Shown here: positions 29,034 through 41,080 of the stretch, in pieces
Numbering within the stretch: position 1 is the stretch's first letter
Layout: each line of letters starts with the position of its first letter
The notes under the pieces: model-generated
Told to the model about the DNA's origin: nothing
The model's input: only the letters and a program-made list of their open reading frames with translations
Database searches by the model: none
Program-made: the position numbers and the translations under genes
DNA from: Tetragenococcus solitarius NBRC 100494
GTDB taxonomy: Bacteria > Bacillota > Bacilli > Lactobacillales > Enterococcaceae
Reading direction: 5' to 3'
Assembly: GCF_001544195.1 (NCBI RefSeq)
Contig: NZ_BCPY01000002.1
Location: forward strand, 82,379 to 146,378
Length of the DNA: 64,000 nucleotides

Positions 29034-29549
29034 ATGGATATCTCAGTTATTAAAAAAGAAAAAATCAATACAGAATATGGTATCCGAATTGGCGAGCAGG
29101 CACCTAAAACAATCGTTGAGTTTATCAATTTACGCTGCCCATTTTGTAAACAATGGTTTACAGAGTCAAAAGATGTGTTAGAAAAGGCTGTTTCAGACCA
29201 GAAAGTAAACCGTCTCATCAAGTTACTTGATCAAACCAAAGAATCTTTGCAACGAGGAAATGTAATGCATCGTTTTGTTACTGACGATAATCCTAAACAA
29301 GCCTTAGAAGATATCAGTCGTATTTTTGATTCTCAAGATGAATGGGGGGATCTGTCCTTACACCAAGTGGCAGACTTTGCTAGAAATAACCTTCAGCTAA
29401 CTGAACATCACCATTTAGACACTGCTGAAGAAATTGTACAAGAAAAAAATCAGGCAAATATTACAGTGACTCCTACGTTATTTCTTGATGGACATATTTT
29501 TGATGAAAATATTGATCAACAAACATTAACAAATTATATCAATGAATAA
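29034..29549 (+). CDS. Cytoplasmic DsbA/thioredoxin-fold protein
   Basis: A 171-residue thioredoxin-like protein with the redox motif C35-P-F-C38 in NLRCPFCKQW, a helical insertion (about 75-125), and the cis-Pro loop TVTPTLFLDG (about 144-153). No signal peptide or membrane helix is present, so it should act inside the cell. Its best family description is the thioredoxin_4/DsbA group seen in Firmicutes; specific partners are unknown. Single gene with its own promoter and a strong terminator. A role in thiol homeostasis is an inference. Confidence 0.82.
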   Translation: MDISVIKKEKINTEYGIRIGEQAPKTIVEFINLRCPFCKQWFTESKDVLEKAVSDQKVNRLIKLLDQTKESLQRGNVMHRFVTDDNPKQALEDISRIFDSQDEWGDLSLHQVADFARNNLQLTEHHHLDTAEEIVQEKNQANITVTPTLFLDGHIFDENIDQQTLTNYINE

Positions 29550-29551
29550 AT

Positions 29552-29639
29552 AAAAAACATTGAGCAACTTTGCATTTTTTCTAAGGGCTAGGTCTAAACC
29601 TAAATTTTAGAGAACACTATTGTTTGCTCAATGTTTTTT
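29552..29639. terminator. Bidirectional terminator between the DsbA-fold gene and whiA
   Basis: A 16-bp stem (AAAAAACATTGAGCAA and complement, 29552-29567 with 29624-29639) encloses 56 bases that contain a smaller TAGGT/ACCTA hairpin. T7 on the right and A6 on the left. Confidence 0.82.
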
Positions 29640-30580
29640 TATCCTACATTTTCTTTTTCTTTTAATTTATCCGCAAATTCGTTAATTTTACGAATCCGAT
29701 GGTTAATCCCGGATTTAGAAATGGCACCGGTTGGTAACATTTCACCTAGTTCTTTTAAACTAATCTCTGGATGTTCTAAGCGTAATTCAGCGATTTCTTG
29801 AAGTTTGTCAGGCAAAGCAGACAAACCTACCCGATCTTCAATAAATTCAATGTTTTGGATTTGCTTAGAAGCAGCATCGATTGTTTTATTCATATTCGCT
29901 GTTTCGCAATTAACCAAACGATTCACTGAATTTCTCATATCCCGCACGATGCGAACATCTTCAAATTTTAGCATGGAGTTGGTTGCTCCAATTAATGTCA
30001 GAAAATCTGCAATATGCTCAGCGCCTTTTAAATAAGAGATATATCCTGTTCTTCTTTCTAATGTCCGCGCATTTAAACCATAGTGATTTAACATTTTACA
30101 GATATCTTGGTTATGTGCTTCATAAACGGAATAAATCTCTAAATGATATCGGCTCGTTTCCGGATTATTAATAGAGCCGGTAGCCATAAAGGCCCCCCGC
30201 AAATAAGAACGCATTTTTTGTGTATTTCCCATGATGTCATTACTTACTTGAGTGCTAGACACTACACCGTCCATAATACTTAGTTCATCTAAGACACGTC
30301 TTGTATCTTGTTTTAAACGAACAATATATACATTATTTTTCTTTAACTTCATTTTTCGCCGGACTAAAAGTTCACTGCGCACGTGAAAATGTTCTTTTAA
30401 TAAAGAATAAATACGTCTTGCGATAGCAGCATTTTCAGTTTGTATATTTAGGATTAATTGTTGGTTAAATAAATTTAGCGAGCCATTCATACGAATCAAC
30501 GCGGCAAGCTCAGCTTTAGCATGTTCACGATGAACTTCTAAGCTTGTCAGCTCTTTTTTTACATCCGCGGCAAAAGACAT
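29639..30580 (-). CDS. whiA: DNA-binding protein WhiA
   Basis: A 313-residue protein with an N-terminal LAGLIDADG-homing-endonuclease-like domain (about 1-215) and a C-terminal helix-turn-helix (about 225-305; [13 protein letters not shown] then [10 protein letters not shown]). In Bacillus WhiA affects cell division and chromosome segregation rather than acting as a classical regulator. It is the last gene of rapZ-yvcK-whiA; crh, which follows in Bacillus, is absent. Confidence 0.95.
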   Translation of the reverse strand: MSFAADVKKELTSLEVHREHAKAELAALIRMNGSLNLFNQQLILNIQTENAAIARRIYSLLKEHFHVRSELLVRRKMKLKKNNVYIVRLKQDTRRVLDELSIMDGVVSSTQVSNDIMGNTQKMRSYLRGAFMATGSINNPETSRYHLEIYSVYEAHNQDICKMLNHYGLNARTLERRTGYISYLKGAEHIADFLTLIGATNSMLKFEDVRIVRDMRNSVNRLVNCETANMNKTIDAASKQIQNIEFIEDRVGLSALPDKLQEIAELRLEHPEISLKELGEMLPTGAISKSGINHRIRKINEFADKLKEKENVG

Positions 30581-30604
30581 GCTTGCACCTCTTTCAAAAA
30601 TTTC

Positions 30605-31606
30605 TTAATTTTTTGCCTCATAAACAATTCGTAATAGTTCTTCTGCTACTTTATCGCCATCGTGAAAGACCCCGCCATCTCTTAATTTTAAGAAGTCAGT
30701 CGATACCACCCGGCATCCTAAGCTCCTGAGCCCTTTAAAATCATGTTGTACTTGTAGCAAATATTCATCATAAACTTCAAAATTCATATAACCGTCAGGG
30801 ACTTTTTCAGTATTAACTAAAACAGTGTCTATAAAAGCCTGTCCCAAATGTTCATGTAATACACGAACATGGTCAGCATCTGTAAAGCGCTCAGTTTCTC
30901 CCTTTTGTGTCATAATATTACAAATATAGACCGTTTCTGCCTTTGTTTGTAACATCGCCTCTCCGATTTCTGAAATCATCAAATTAGGTAAAATACTGGT
31001 AAACAAACTTCCAGGTCCTAAAACGATCATATCTGCTTCTAAAATAGAAGAAACAACTTTTTTAGCTGCTTTAGGCATACCATCATTGGCTTGATTTTTG
31101 ACAGAAACGTGATCAATGGTTTTACGGTCCAAGGCAATTTTAGACTCACCTCGTACGCTTGTACCATCTTTAAAATCAGCTTGTAAAATAAGCGGTTCAT
31201 CAGAAGAAGGATAGATATTGCCTTTAACATGCATCATTTTAGATAATAACTGAATCGCCTCATACGTACTACCACGCATCTCACTCATTCCAGCAATAAT
31301 AAGATTGCCTAAAGCATGATTAGCTAAAAACTTATCTTCTTTATTAAAGCGATATTGAAAAATATCAGAATAAAGTTTTGGCATATCAGATAAAGCAACT
31401 AAAACATTCCGCAAATCACCGGGTGGAGTAACTGAAGTCACTGAGTCTCGTAACTGTCCACTACTACCACCGTCATCAGCGACTGTGACAACAGCTGTAA
31501 TATCGACCCCTTGATTACGTAAACTTTTTAAAATGACGGGTAAACCAGTACCACCGCCCATCACAACAACTTTAGGGCGCCGAATACGGTATGTCTTCAT
31601 ACTCAT
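30605..31606 (-). CDS. yvcK: YvcK/GlmR (CofD-like) regulator of wall precursor flux
   Basis: A 333-residue UDP-GlcNAc-binding protein with the start [18 protein letters not shown] and the [13 protein letters not shown] and [13 protein letters not shown] loops. In Bacillus, GlmR is needed on gluconeogenic carbon and stimulates GlmS. The ATG overlaps the rapZ stop by four bases (ATGA); a second ATG lies two codons in. This links it functionally to glmM in the same window. Confidence 0.93.
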   Translation of the reverse strand: MSMKTYRIRRPKVVVMGGGTGLPVILKSLRNQGVDITAVVTVADDGGSSGQLRDSVTSVTPPGDLRNVLVALSDMPKLYSDIFQYRFNKEDKFLANHALGNLIIAGMSEMRGSTYEAIQLLSKMMHVKGNIYPSSDEPLILQADFKDGTSVRGESKIALDRKTIDHVSVKNQANDGMPKAAKKVVSSILEADMIVLGPGSLFTSILPNLMISEIGEAMLQTKAETVYICNIMTQKGETERFTDADHVRVLHEHLGQAFIDTVLVNTEKVPDGYMNFEVYDEYLLQVQHDFKGLRSLGCRVVSTDFLKLRDGGVFHDGDKVAEELLRIVYEAKN

Positions 31607-32487
31607 GAGCGATTCACCGTCTCTTTCCGTTTATCTTTGTCACGATGGGTGATATTCACTTTATAGTCTTGAGACAAAGCTTGACCGATTCTTTGTGTTA
31701 ATGCCACTGATCGATGCTGTCCTCCAGTACAGCCAATCGCAATCAGCAAATTGCTCTTTCCTTCCTCGACATAACCAGGCATGATCGTTTGCAGCAAGCT
31801 CAAGAACTGCTGATAAAAACTTTCAGTCGCAGAAGAGTTCATTACATAATCATAAACCGGCTTTTCCAGCCCGCTTAGAGGACGTAATTCATCAATATAA
31901 TGAGGATTAGGCAAAAAACGTACGTCCATTACGATATCAGCATCAATAGGCAATCCGTATTTAAAGCCAAAAGAAACCATTTCAATGCGAAAACCTGTAT
32001 CATTTGAACTACGGAATTCCTCATTAATCCGCTCTCGTAGTTGTCTAGGTGTTAATTGGGTGGTATCTATCACTATCGATGCCTCCGCCTTTAACTCATC
32101 TAAAATTGCCCGTTCCTTGCGAATACCTTCTGTAATCAATCCATCCATCGCTAATGGATGGGTACGTCGAGTTTCTTTATAACGCGCAACCAATTCACTA
32201 TCAGAAGCATCTAAAAACAATATACGAGTATTAATAAAAGAAGTATTCTCAATTTCTACGAGCATGGCCTGTATCTCTTCAAAAAACGACCTTGAACGTA
32301 AGTCAATCACTAAAGCAATTTTTGTGATTTTACCGGATTCTTTGATTAGTTCCCAGAACTTAGGGATTAGATTAGGCGGCATATTATCTATGCAAAAGTA
32401 GCCTAAATCTTCAAAACTTTGGATAGCTACCGTTTTTCCTGCGCCACTCATCCCTGTGATTATTACTAAATCTAAATTATCGGTCAT
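31603..32487 (-). CDS. rapZ: RapZ/YvcJ nucleotide-binding protein
   Basis: A 294-residue P-loop protein ([13 protein letters not shown] near residue 10) with the family-specific [11 protein letters not shown] and the C-terminal [12 protein letters not shown] motif. The Escherichia coli homologue is an RNA-binding adapter controlling glmS; in Bacillus YvcJ hydrolyses GTP and affects competence. First gene of the rapZ-yvcK-whiA operon, preceded by an extended -10 promoter at 32524-32529. Confidence 0.93.
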   Translation of the reverse strand: MTDNLDLVIITGMSGAGKTVAIQSFEDLGYFCIDNMPPNLIPKFWELIKESGKITKIALVIDLRSRSFFEEIQAMLVEIENTSFINTRILFLDASDSELVARYKETRRTHPLAMDGLITEGIRKERAILDELKAEASIVIDTTQLTPRQLRERINEEFRSSNDTGFRIEMVSFGFKYGLPIDADIVMDVRFLPNPHYIDELRPLSGLEKPVYDYVMNSSATESFYQQFLSLLQTIMPGYVEEGKSNLLIAIGCTGGQHRSVALTQRIGQALSQDYKVNITHRDKDKRKETVNRS

Positions 32488-32523
32488 TTTTTATTCTCCT
32501 TGCACGAACTTTTCTATTCTTCA

Positions 32524-32532
32524 ATTATAGCA
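32524..32532 (-). promoter_or_regulatory. Extended -10 promoter of rapZ-yvcK-whiA
   Basis: TGCTATAAT on the minus strand, 37 bases before the start codon. The -35 region is poor, which fits an extended -10 promoter. Confidence 0.6.
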
Positions 32533-32894
32533 CTCCGGGCGTATCTTTTCGAATGTTTTTTGTGAATATTTATAGTTTCTTTGATTACTTACAAAAAAGG
32601 CACTATTTGTAATAACTACTTAAAAATAAAATAATTGAGAGCAAGCTTCTATCTTACTTGTCGCAAACAAAGGACAACAAATCTTATTAAATATAATTCG
32701 AATACTTTCGTCTTACTTTTAATGCTGTTACAGTTCCGATTCTCATTTAAAGTGATGTCCAACCTCTAATTACAAGACATAGGATAACTAAATTTTTATC
32801 TGATAATTAGTTACCAGGCAAAATAATGAATATTCTAAGTCTCATAACTATGCGTTTAAAATGAATGACGGTTTTCCTTTTTATGTAAAAACAA
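32533..32894. other. Intergenic stretch without a recognisable gene
   Basis: About 360 AT-rich bases between rapZ and the uvrA terminator. I found no ORF with a ribosome site, no tRNA-like fold, no strong repeat and no conserved motif. A small RNA cannot be excluded. Confidence 0.5.
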
Positions 32895-32923
32895 AAAAGA
32901 AGAACCGTTAAAGTTCTTCTTTT
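32895..32923 (-). terminator. Terminator of uvrBA
   Basis: An 11-bp stem AAAAGAAGAAC with its complement, 7-base loop, followed by T-rich sequence on the minus strand. Confidence 0.82.
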
Positions 32924-32966
32924 CTATAATAATTTCGACAAAGAGTCTAAAAAATTTTCTTATTCT

Positions 32967-35783
32967 TTATAATATTTTTTTTAAGTATTGCCCTGTATAA
33001 CTATCTGGCTCCGCTGCAATTTTTTCAGGAGTCCCAGTAGCAATAACAGTTCCGCCATTTTCTCCGCCTTCTGGTCCTAAGTCAATCACATGATCTGCTG
33101 ACTTTATCACATCTAGATTGTGCTCAATGACTAATACGGTATTTCCCGCATCTACTAGGCGTTCGAGTACTTGCAATAATCTAAGAATATCATCTGAATG
33201 TAAACCTGTTGTAGGCTCATCAAGGATGTAAAAGTTTTTACCATTAGAATTTTTATGCAACTCACTAGCTAATTTCATTCGTTGAGCTTCACCGCCAGAT
33301 AAAGTAGTTGCAGGTTGTCCTAATTTAACATAACCCAAACCTACGTCTACAATCGTTTGAAGTTTGCGTCGAATCTTAGGAATATTTTGGAAAAAGTCAA
33401 AGGCATCATCGACTGTCATATCCAAAACTTCAGAAATATTTTTTCCTTTATAATGTACTTCCAAAGTTTCTGAATTATAGCGTCTGCCATGACAAACTTC
33501 ACAAGGCACATAGATGTCTGGTAGAAAATGCATCTCAATTTTAATAATCCCATCGCCCTTACAAGCTTCACAACGCCCACCTTTGACATTAAAACTAAAA
33601 CGTCCCTTTTTATAGCCGCGTATTTTGGCTTCATTCGTCTGAGCAAATAAATCACGAATGTCATCAAAGACACTCGTATAAGTAGCTGGATTACTACGTG
33701 GCGTTCTTCCGATAGGGCTTTGATCTATGTCAATAATTTTTTCGATATTCTCATAGCCGGTAATTTTTTTAAACTTCCCTGGTTTTTTTGAACTCCGGTT
33801 TATTCGTTGAGCCAAGGCTTTTTTCAAAATTTCATTAATCAATGTGGATTTGCCTGACCCTGATACGCCAGTGACCGTAATGAATTTCCCTAAAGGAAAT
33901 TTAACATTAATATTTTTTAAGTTGTTTTCTTGCGCGCCAGTTAACGTAATATTCTTTTTATTCCCCTTACGCCTTTTTTTAGGAACAGGAATTTCTTTTT
34001 TGCCACTAAGGTACTTGCCAGTTAACGAATGGGGATTTTCGGCTACTTGTTGCGGGGTTCCTGAAGCCACAATTTCTCCACCATAATCACCAGCACCAGG
34101 CCCTACATCAATTAGATAATCGGCCGAACTCATCGTATCTTCATCATGTTCCACTACAATCAAGGTATTTCCTAAATCGCGCATTTTCTTTAGTGAACTC
34201 AACAGCCGATCGTTGTCGCGTTGATGAAGACCAATCGATGGTTCATCTAAAATATAAAGAACTCCAGATAAGTTAGAACCAATTTGTGTAGCTAGTCGAA
34301 TACGCTGAGCTTCACCGCCAGAAAGCGTACCAGCAGAACGACTTAATGTCAGATAGTCTAAGCCGACATTTTGTAAAAAGTTTAACCGATCGTCAATTTC
34401 TTTAACAATTGGCAGGGCAATCGTTTGCTCCTGCTCAGATAAAGTGAGCTCTTCGACAAAATCAGCTGCATAATTGATTGCTAAATCGCTGATTTCACCA
34501 ATATGCTTACCGTTTACTTTAACCGAAAGTGCTTGATCATTTAAGCGATAACCATGACATAATTGGCAAGTTAGTTCGGTCATATATAAACGCATTTGGT
34601 CACGCGTAAAATCACTGTTTGTTTCATGATAACGACGTTTAATGTTGGTCATTACTCCTTCAAAAGGCATATCAACATCGCGAACGTTACCAAAGTCATT
34701 TTGATAATGAAAATGGAAATGCTCTCCATTCGATCCATACAAGACAATGTCTTTTTGTTCTTTAGATAAATCTGCAAATGGAGTATCCATATCTATGCCA
34801 AACCCCTGGCAGGCTTGCTCTAGCATTTGCGGATAATATTGGGAACTAATAGGGTTCCAAGGAACAATTGCTCCTTGTCGCAAAGTTTTCGATTGGTCAG
34901 GTATAACCAAATCAATATCCACTTCTAATTTTATTCCCAAGCCATCACATTCAGGACAAGCGCCAAAAGGAGCATTAAAAGAAAACAAGCGAGGTTCCAA
35001 TTCTCCTACAGTAAAACCACAATATGGGCAAGAATAATGCTCACTAAAAAGCATCTCTTCTCCATCAATGATATCGACTACGGCGTAGCCGTTAGATAAA
35101 CGCAAAGCTGATTCAAAAGAATCAAACAAACGAGAACGAACACCTTCTTTAATAACAATCCTGTCAACGACAATTGCTATATCGTGTTTTTTATTTTTTT
35201 CAAGTTCTGGCACTTCTGTTATATCGTAAATTTCACTATCCACGCGTACACGTACATAGCCTTCTTTTTGCACTTGTTCTAATGTTTTCTTATGTTGACC
35301 TTTTTTTTGAACAACTACTGGCGCTAGTAGTTGAATTCTACTTCTTTCTGGTAATTCAAGGACCTGATCGACCATTTGCTCTGGCGATTGACTCGTAATT
35401 TCGACATGGTCATTAGGACAAATTGGATAACCCACTCGAGCATATAACAAGCGCAAATAATCGTTAATTTCAGTAACAGTTCCAACTGTTGAACGAGGGT
35501 TTTTACTAGTTGTTTTTTGATCAATGGAAATAGCTGGACTTAAACCATCAATGCTATCAACATCTGGCTTATCCATTTGACCTAAAAATTGTCTGGCATA
35601 AGAAGACAGACTTTCTACATAGCGTCGCTGCCCTTCAGCATACAGCGTATCAAAAGCCAAAGAACTTTTCCCAGATCCAGACAAACCAGTGACCACTACC
35701 AATTGATCTCTTGGAATGGTCACATCTACATTTTTTAAATTATGGGCACGAGCGCCATGTATCACAATTTTATCATTTGACAT
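32967..35783 (-). CDS. uvrA: Excinuclease ABC subunit A
   Basis: A 938-residue damage-recognition ATPase of nucleotide excision repair. It has two ABC ATPase modules: Walker [15 protein letters not shown] near residue 30 and [13 protein letters not shown] near 645, each with an LSGGEAQR signature. Zinc-binding CxxC pairs lie in CPYCGF...CPECDG and in CEACKGDG...CEVCHGRR. The ATG at 35783 ([18 protein letters not shown]) follows GGGGGA; an upstream in-frame ATG is rejected. Second gene of uvrBA, 18 bases after uvrB. Confidence 0.97.
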   Translation of the reverse strand: MSNDKIVIHGARAHNLKNVDVTIPRDQLVVVTGLSGSGKSSLAFDTLYAEGQRRYVESLSSYARQFLGQMDKPDVDSIDGLSPAISIDQKTTSKNPRSTVGTVTEINDYLRLLYARVGYPICPNDHVEITSQSPEQMVDQVLELPERSRIQLLAPVVVQKKGQHKKTLEQVQKEGYVRVRVDSEIYDITEVPELEKNKKHDIAIVVDRIVIKEGVRSRLFDSFESALRLSNGYAVVDIIDGEEMLFSEHYSCPYCGFTVGELEPRLFSFNAPFGACPECDGLGIKLEVDIDLVIPDQSKTLRQGAIVPWNPISSQYYPQMLEQACQGFGIDMDTPFADLSKEQKDIVLYGSNGEHFHFHYQNDFGNVRDVDMPFEGVMTNIKRRYHETNSDFTRDQMRLYMTELTCQLCHGYRLNDQALSVKVNGKHIGEISDLAINYAADFVEELTLSEQEQTIALPIVKEIDDRLNFLQNVGLDYLTLSRSAGTLSGGEAQRIRLATQIGSNLSGVLYILDEPSIGLHQRDNDRLLSSLKKMRDLGNTLIVVEHDEDTMSSADYLIDVGPGAGDYGGEIVASGTPQQVAENPHSLTGKYLSGKKEIPVPKKRRKGNKKNITLTGAQENNLKNINVKFPLGKFITVTGVSGSGKSTLINEILKKALAQRINRSSKKPGKFKKITGYENIEKIIDIDQSPIGRTPRSNPATYTSVFDDIRDLFAQTNEAKIRGYKKGRFSFNVKGGRCEACKGDGIIKIEMHFLPDIYVPCEVCHGRRYNSETLEVHYKGKNISEVLDMTVDDAFDFFQNIPKIRRKLQTIVDVGLGYVKLGQPATTLSGGEAQRMKLASELHKNSNGKNFYILDEPTTGLHSDDILRLLQVLERLVDAGNTVLVIEHNLDVIKSADHVIDLGPEGGENGGTVIATGTPEKIAAEPDSYTGQYLKKIL

Positions 35784-35801
35784 ATTTTTCCCCCGAATCA
35801 T

Positions 35802-37784
35802 TTAAGCTTTTAATTCTAAAATCGAATCACGTAAAGTTGCTGCTTTTTCAAAATCCAGAGATTTCGCAGCTTCTTTCATTTCTACTTCTAATTTTTCTAC
35901 CAAATCTTCTTTTTCATCTTGACTAAGATTTTCGTAAGATAGTTGCTCCCCATTGTCTTCTTCTACCATAGAAGAAATTGAAATCAAATCACGAACATCT
36001 TTTTTAATCGTTTGTGGTACAATCCCATGTTCTTCATTGTAAGCTTCTTGGATTTTACGACGCCGAGTCGTTTCATCCATAGCGTTTTGCATGGAATCGG
36101 TGATTTTATCTGCATACATCACGACTTTGCCATCCGCGTTTCTAGCAGCTCTTCCCATTGTTTGAACAAGAGAACGTTCACTACGTAAAAATCCTTCTTT
36201 GTCAGCATCTAGTATAGCAACAAGAGAAACTTCAGGAACATCTAAACCTTCTCTTAACAAGTTAATTCCAACTAAAACATCAAATTCACCTAAACGTAAG
36301 TTCCGAATGATTTCAGTTCTTTCTAATGTTTTAATATCACTATGCAGATACTTCACTTTTATACCTAACTCTCGGAAGTAGTCCGTTAGATCTTCTGCCA
36401 TTTTTTTCGTCAATGTTGTCACAAAAACCCGTTCATCGTTTTCTACCCGTTGATTGATTTCACCTACAAGGTCATCAATTTGTCCCATAATTGGCCGCAC
36501 TTCAATAAGTGGATCTAAAAGTCCTGTTGGACGAATAATTTGTTCAACTACCGTGTTTGTTTGTTCATTTTCATAAGGACCAGGAGTTGCTGAGACATAA
36601 ATAATTTGGTTTACATGATTTTCAAATTCTTCTAACTTCAACGGTCGGTTATCTAAAGCAGAAGGTAGACGAAATCCATAATCCACCAACATTTGTTTTC
36701 TAGCACGGTCTCCATTATACATTCCTCGAATTTGCGGCATGGTGACATGCGATTCATCTACGACAATCAAGTAGTCTTCTGGGAAAAAGTCAAGCAGTGT
36801 ATAAGGCGGTTCCCCTTCTTTTCTGCCGTCCATGTGTCTAGAGTAGTTTTCAATTCCAGAAGTATAACCCATTTCCCGCAACATCTCAATATCATAATTA
36901 GTTCGTTGTTCTAAGCGCTGTGCTTCTAACAGTTTGTTATTTTCTTTTAAGACAGTCAAGCGATCCTCTAACTCATCCTTGATCGAAGTAATAGCCGTTT
37001 CCAGATGATCTTCATCGGTCACAAAGTGAGTCGCTGGAAAAATAGAAACATGCTCAGTCTCGCTTACGATTTCGCCCGTTAATGCATCAACTTCTCGAAT
37101 ACGATCAATTTCGTCCCCGAAAAACTCAACTCGCAAGGCTCGTTCAGCACGCGATACTGGAAAGATTTCAACCACGTCGCCTCTTACCCGAAAACGTCCC
37201 CGCTGGAAATCAATGTCGTTACGTTCAAACTGAATATCTACTAATGAACGTAATAGTTCATCACGAGAAATTTCCATTCCTTGGCGTAAAGAAACAACTT
37301 GTTTTTGGTATTCCATAGGTGAACCCAAACCAAAGATACTTGACACAGAAGCAACCACAATCACGTCATTACGTTCTAATAACGAACTAGTGGCTGAGTG
37401 TCGCAACTTATCTATTTCATCATTAATGCTAGAATCTTTCTCAATATAAGTATCACTTGAAGGAACATAAGCTTCTGGTTGATAATAGTCGTAATAACTC
37501 ACAAAATATTCAACCGCATTATTAGGAAAAAATTCTTTAAATTCGCCATACAACTGACCGGCTAATGTTTTATTGTGAGCAATTATTAACGTTGGTTTAT
37601 TTACATTTTGAATGACATTTGAAATCGTATATGTTTTACCTGTCCCAGTAGCACCTAAAAGAATTTGAGCTTTTTTATGATTTAACACCCCATCAGTCAA
37701 CTCTTCAATTGCTTCAGGCTGGTCGCCTGATGGCTGATAATTTGAAACAAGTTCAAATTGATGTGATACTTCTTTTTCAATCAT
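35802..37784 (-). CDS. uvrB: Excinuclease ABC subunit B
   Basis: A 660-residue helicase-like protein that verifies DNA damage and recruits UvrC. P-loop [10 protein letters not shown], the beta-hairpin [21 protein letters not shown], helicase motif [10 protein letters not shown] and a C-terminal UVR domain (about 622-658) are all present. GAAGGA ribosome site upstream. First gene of uvrBA; a LexA-like box lies within its promoter, consistent with SOS induction. Confidence 0.97.
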   Translation of the reverse strand: MIEKEVSHQFELVSNYQPSGDQPEAIEELTDGVLNHKKAQILLGATGTGKTYTISNVIQNVNKPTLIIAHNKTLAGQLYGEFKEFFPNNAVEYFVSYYDYYQPEAYVPSSDTYIEKDSSINDEIDKLRHSATSSLLERNDVIVVASVSSIFGLGSPMEYQKQVVSLRQGMEISRDELLRSLVDIQFERNDIDFQRGRFRVRGDVVEIFPVSRAERALRVEFFGDEIDRIREVDALTGEIVSETEHVSIFPATHFVTDEDHLETAITSIKDELEDRLTVLKENNKLLEAQRLEQRTNYDIEMLREMGYTSGIENYSRHMDGRKEGEPPYTLLDFFPEDYLIVVDESHVTMPQIRGMYNGDRARKQMLVDYGFRLPSALDNRPLKLEEFENHVNQIIYVSATPGPYENEQTNTVVEQIIRPTGLLDPLIEVRPIMGQIDDLVGEINQRVENDERVFVTTLTKKMAEDLTDYFRELGIKVKYLHSDIKTLERTEIIRNLRLGEFDVLVGINLLREGLDVPEVSLVAILDADKEGFLRSERSLVQTMGRAARNADGKVVMYADKITDSMQNAMDETTRRRKIQEAYNEEHGIVPQTIKKDVRDLISISSMVEEDNGEQLSYENLSQDEKEDLVEKLEVEMKEAAKSLDFEKAATLRDSILELKA

Positions 37785-37845
37785 AAATGTCTTCCTTCTT
37801 TCTGGATAAATCTATCCTGTATGCAATGATTGCTTTTGCTATACT

Positions 37846-37874
37846 ATTCTAACATACCGAACGTACTTTCGCCA
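37846..37874 (-). promoter_or_regulatory. uvrBA promoter with LexA-like box
   Basis: On the minus strand TGGCGA (37869-37874), 17-base spacer, TAGAAT (37846-37851). The spacer holds CGAACGTACTTTCG (37858-37871, plus strand), one base off the Firmicutes SOS consensus CGAAC-N4-GTTCG. Confidence 0.65.
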
Positions 37875-37971
37875 TTTTTTTACTCACTTCTAAATTTTCT
37901 TTTATATGTAAGATTATTTTACATAAATTGTTATATTTTTGTGTTATTTTGTACTTTTTCTTCATATTTTC
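37875..37971. other. AT-rich intergenic stretch between uvrB and glnP
   Basis: Part of the 317-base gap between divergent uvrB and glnP. It is very AT-rich with no gene-like ORF; it may act as UP-element-like DNA for the adjacent promoters. Confidence 0.4.
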
Positions 37972-38001
37972 TTGCTTTGTTTGAAAAGTTTGATATATAA
38001 T
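37972..38001 (+). promoter_or_regulatory. glnPQ promoter
   Basis: TTGCTT (37972-37977), 18-base spacer, TATAAT (37996-38001). It leaves a leader of about 95 bases before the AAAGGAGGAG ribosome site. Confidence 0.6.
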
Positions 38002-38101
38002 TTTCTTTATTAAGACAATATATGGAAAGATATTCAACTTCCTGCCAGCAAAAAATTTAAATTTTATTTCCCTCGATTGTCTATAAAGGAGGAGATTTTA
38101 A

Positions 38102-40267
38102 ATGAAAAAAAGAACGATGTTTGTTTCATTTCTTGCTTTTTTAATGGCTTTTTTCTTTTTTACTAGCAAAACAGCCGCTGCTGAAGAAAAAACTTATGAA
38201 ATCGGAACTGACGTAACGTTTGCCCCATTTGAATTTCAAAATGACGAGAATAAATATGAGGGTATTGATATTGATTTGTTAAATGCTATCGCTAAAGATC
38301 AAGGTTTTAAAGTGAAATTGCGGCCTTTAGGTTTTGATAGCTCAGTCCAAGGGGTACAATCCAACCAACTTGATGGAATGATTGCAGGAATGTCAATCAC
38401 TGATGAACGAAAGAAAAGTTTTGATTTTTCTGATCCTTATTTTGATAGTGGTATTCAAATGGCAGTCGCTAAAGGAAATGATGAGATAAAATCTTACAAA
38501 GATCTAAATGGAAAAACGGTGGGTGCTAAAGTTGGAACGGAAAGTGCCGATTTTTTGGAAGACAATAAAGACAAATACCATTTTGATGTCAAAAATTATG
38601 ACGATGCTACAGGATTATATGGAGCAGTAAAAAATGATACTGTCGAAGCGATTTTTGATGATTATCCTGTCCTTGGCTATGCCATCAAACAAGGTGAAAA
38701 TTTATCTCTAGTTGGTGAACCAGAACAAGGAAATCCCTATGGTTTTGCAGTCAAAAAAGGTGAAAATAAAGAGCTTTTAGAAAAATTCAATGCTGGCTTG
38801 AAAAAACTAAAAGATTCTGGAGAATATGATAAAATTGTTAACAACTATGTAGAGGCTAATGATGATAGTAATGAAACGGGCGAAATGAAAAAAGTAGAGC
38901 CTAAAAAAGATGAATACGTTATTGCGAGTGATTCAGCTTTTGCTCCATTTGAATTTCAAAATAACGAAAATAAATATGTGGGAATTGACGTAGATTTAAT
39001 GAAACGTGCAGCAGAAATGCAAGGCTTTAACGTAACATTTAATCACATCGGTTTTTCAGGTGCAGTTCAGGCTGTCGAAGGAGACCAAGCTGACGGAATG
39101 ATCGCCGGTATGTCTATTACCGACGAGCGAAAAGAAAGTTTTGATTTCTCTGACCCTTACTTTGAAAGTGGTATTCAAATCGCCGTAAAAGAAGGAAATA
39201 AAGACGATGTCACTTCTTATGACGACCTCGACGGAAAAACAGTAGGTGCCAAAGTTGGTACGGAAAGCGCTGATTTCTTAGACGAAAATAAAGATAAGTA
39301 TGGTTTTAAAGTGAAGTTATACGATGATGCCGACCAATTATATGAAGCTGTTCGCGTGGATGCAATTGATGCCTTAATGGATGACTATCCAGTGATTGGC
39401 TATTCCATGGCTCAAGGACAAGCGCTTGAAACGCCAATTGAGCGTGAGTCAGGCGGAGAATATGGTTTTGCGGTTAAAAGGGGACAAAACCCAGAACTGT
39501 TAGAAATGTTTAACGAAGCACTAAAAGAAATGAAGCGTACAGGAGAATATGACCAAATCATTTCAACTTACATCGATGACAGTGGTAGCTCCACAGCGAA
39601 CAAATCCGCTACAGATGAGTCATCTTTTGTCGGGCTAATTAAAAATAATTATAAAGTATTATTAAATGGTTTATGGAAAACGATGGCCTTAGCCTTACTT
39701 TCTTTTGCCTTAGCATTAATTGTAGGAGTTATTATTGGACTATTTAGTGTGGCTCCTATCAAAATCTTACGTACGGTTGCTTCAATTTACGTAGATGTGA
39801 TCCGTGGCATCCCTATGATGGTACTAGCTTTCTTCATTTTCTTCGGTCTATCTGATGCAATTGGTGTGACAATTCCTGACTTTACAGCAGGTGTCATCAC
39901 ACTGACTTTAAATGCCAGTGCCTATATCGCAGAAATTGTCAGAGGCGGAATTAACGCAGTCCCTAGCGGACAAATGGAAGCTTCAAGAAGTTTAGGTCTT
40001 ACCTACAACCGTACGATGCAAAAAATTATTTTGCCACAAGCCGTAAAAATAATGATTCCATCGTTTGTAAACCAGTTTGTCATTTCTTTAAAAGATACGA
40101 CCATTATATCTGTTATCGGCGTAGTAGAATTATTGCAAACGGGAAAAATCATTGTTGCGCGTACTATGCAAAGTACCTATGTATATTTGATAATTGCGAT
40201 TATGTATTTGATTGTAATTACCGCTTTAACCAAATTAGCAAAAGTGCTGGAAAAGAAGGTGAAATAA
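38102..40267 (+). CDS. glnP: GlnP: two substrate-binding domains fused to a glutamine permease
   Basis: A 721-residue importer subunit with the architecture of Lactococcus GlnP. Signal peptide (1-28), first binding domain (about 32-258), second binding domain (about 274-500), then a permease of five helices (about 515-715) with the [14 protein letters not shown] coupling loop. Both binding domains share FAPFEFQN, GIDxDL and [12 protein letters not shown], showing internal duplication. In the Lactococcus homologue the first domain takes Asn/Gln and the second Gln/Glu. GlnQ (40269-41006) supplies ATP hydrolysis. It is distinct from the four-gene importer at 7436-10388. Confidence 0.93.
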   Translation: MKKRTMFVSFLAFLMAFFFFTSKTAAAEEKTYEIGTDVTFAPFEFQNDENKYEGIDIDLLNAIAKDQGFKVKLRPLGFDSSVQGVQSNQLDGMIAGMSITDERKKSFDFSDPYFDSGIQMAVAKGNDEIKSYKDLNGKTVGAKVGTESADFLEDNKDKYHFDVKNYDDATGLYGAVKNDTVEAIFDDYPVLGYAIKQGENLSLVGEPEQGNPYGFAVKKGENKELLEKFNAGLKKLKDSGEYDKIVNNYVEANDDSNETGEMKKVEPKKDEYVIASDSAFAPFEFQNNENKYVGIDVDLMKRAAEMQGFNVTFNHIGFSGAVQAVEGDQADGMIAGMSITDERKESFDFSDPYFESGIQIAVKEGNKDDVTSYDDLDGKTVGAKVGTESADFLDENKDKYGFKVKLYDDADQLYEAVRVDAIDALMDDYPVIGYSMAQGQALETPIERESGGEYGFAVKRGQNPELLEMFNEALKEMKRTGEYDQIISTYIDDSGSSTANKSATDESSFVGLIKNNYKVLLNGLWKTMALALLSFALALIVGVIIGLFSVAPIKILRTVASIYVDVIRGIPMMVLAFFIFFGLSDAIGVTIPDFTAGVITLTLNASAYIAEIVRGGINAVPSGQMEASRSLGLTYNRTMQKIILPQAVKIMIPSFVNQFVISLKDTTIISVIGVVELLQTGKIIVARTMQSTYVYLIIAIMYLIVITALTKLAKVLEKKVK

Positions 40268-40268
40268 A

Positions 40269-41006
40269 ATGAATGAAAAAATTTCAGTCGAAAATTTGGT
40301 CAAAAAATTTGGCGACAATACTGTACTAAATGATATCACCACTTCTATTAAAGAGGGAGAAGTCGTTTGTATTATTGGTCCTTCCGGTTCAGGAAAATCA
40401 ACTTTTTTACGTTGTTTAAATCGTTTGGAAGAAGCCACCAGTGGACAAATCATCATTGATGGAGAGCATCTAACTGATAAGAAAACCAATATTAACCAAA
40501 TACGCCAACATATAGGAATGGTTTTTCAACATTTTAACTTATTCCCTCACCTTTCTGTTTTAGAAAATATCATGCTTGCTCCATTAGACGTAAAAGGAGA
40601 AAACAAGCAAGAAGTCGAAAAGCGGGCTGATGAACTATTAGAAACAGTTGGCTTATCAGATAAAAGAGAAGTGTATCCGGAAAGTCTTTCTGGTGGACAA
40701 AAACAACGGGTTGCCATCGCCCGTGCATTAGCAATGAATCCAGATATTATGTTATTTGACGAACCTACCTCAGCTTTAGACCCTGAAATGGTTGGTGACG
40801 TCTTGAACGTTATGAAAAAATTGGCCCACCAAGGAATGACCATGGTGATCGTTACTCATGAAATGGGCTTTGCTAAAGAAGTAGCTAATCGTATTATGTT
40901 TATCGATGACGGCTATTTTTTAGAAGATGGCAAACCAGATGAAGTTTTCAATCATCCTAAAAACGAGCGTACAAAAGCATTTTTAGAAAAGGTGCTGAAT
41001 ATCTGA
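40269..41006 (+). CDS. glnQ: GlnQ: ATPase of the GlnPQ importer
   Basis: A 245-residue ABC ATPase. Walker [10 protein letters not shown], signature [14 protein letters not shown], Walker [16 protein letters not shown] and the VVTHEM-equivalent VIVTHEMGF are intact. It starts one base after the glnP stop, with GAAGGTG in the end of glnP, so translation is coupled. It is a clear paralogue of the ATPase at 9651-10388. Confidence 0.93.
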   Translation: MNEKISVENLVKKFGDNTVLNDITTSIKEGEVVCIIGPSGSGKSTFLRCLNRLEEATSGQIIIDGEHLTDKKTNINQIRQHIGMVFQHFNLFPHLSVLENIMLAPLDVKGENKQEVEKRADELLETVGLSDKREVYPESLSGGQKQRVAIARALAMNPDIMLFDEPTSALDPEMVGDVLNVMKKLAHQGMTMVIVTHEMGFAKEVANRIMFIDDGYFLEDGKPDEVFNHPKNERTKAFLEKVLNI

Positions 41007-41013
41007 CCCAAAC

Positions 41014-41046
41014 AAAAAAGAGTTCTCTCTTCGAGAACTCTTTTTT
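41014..41046. terminator. Bidirectional terminator between glnQ and dnaJ
   Basis: A 14-bp stem AAAAAAGAGTTCTC with its complement around a TCTTC loop. Confidence 0.9.
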
Positions 41047-41080
41047 GTTACTTATTTTCAGAAAATGTCTTTCGTTTTTC

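Noticed and set aside
37999..38013. Possible CodY box at the glnPQ promoter
   Set aside because: Only the first half of the AATTTTC-type motif matches; about 9 of 15 positions in an AT-rich region is not convincing.
37849..38037. A 62-codon open frame on the minus strand between uvrB and glnP
   Set aside because: Very AT-rich, covers the uvrB promoter and LexA-like box, and has no ribosome site.
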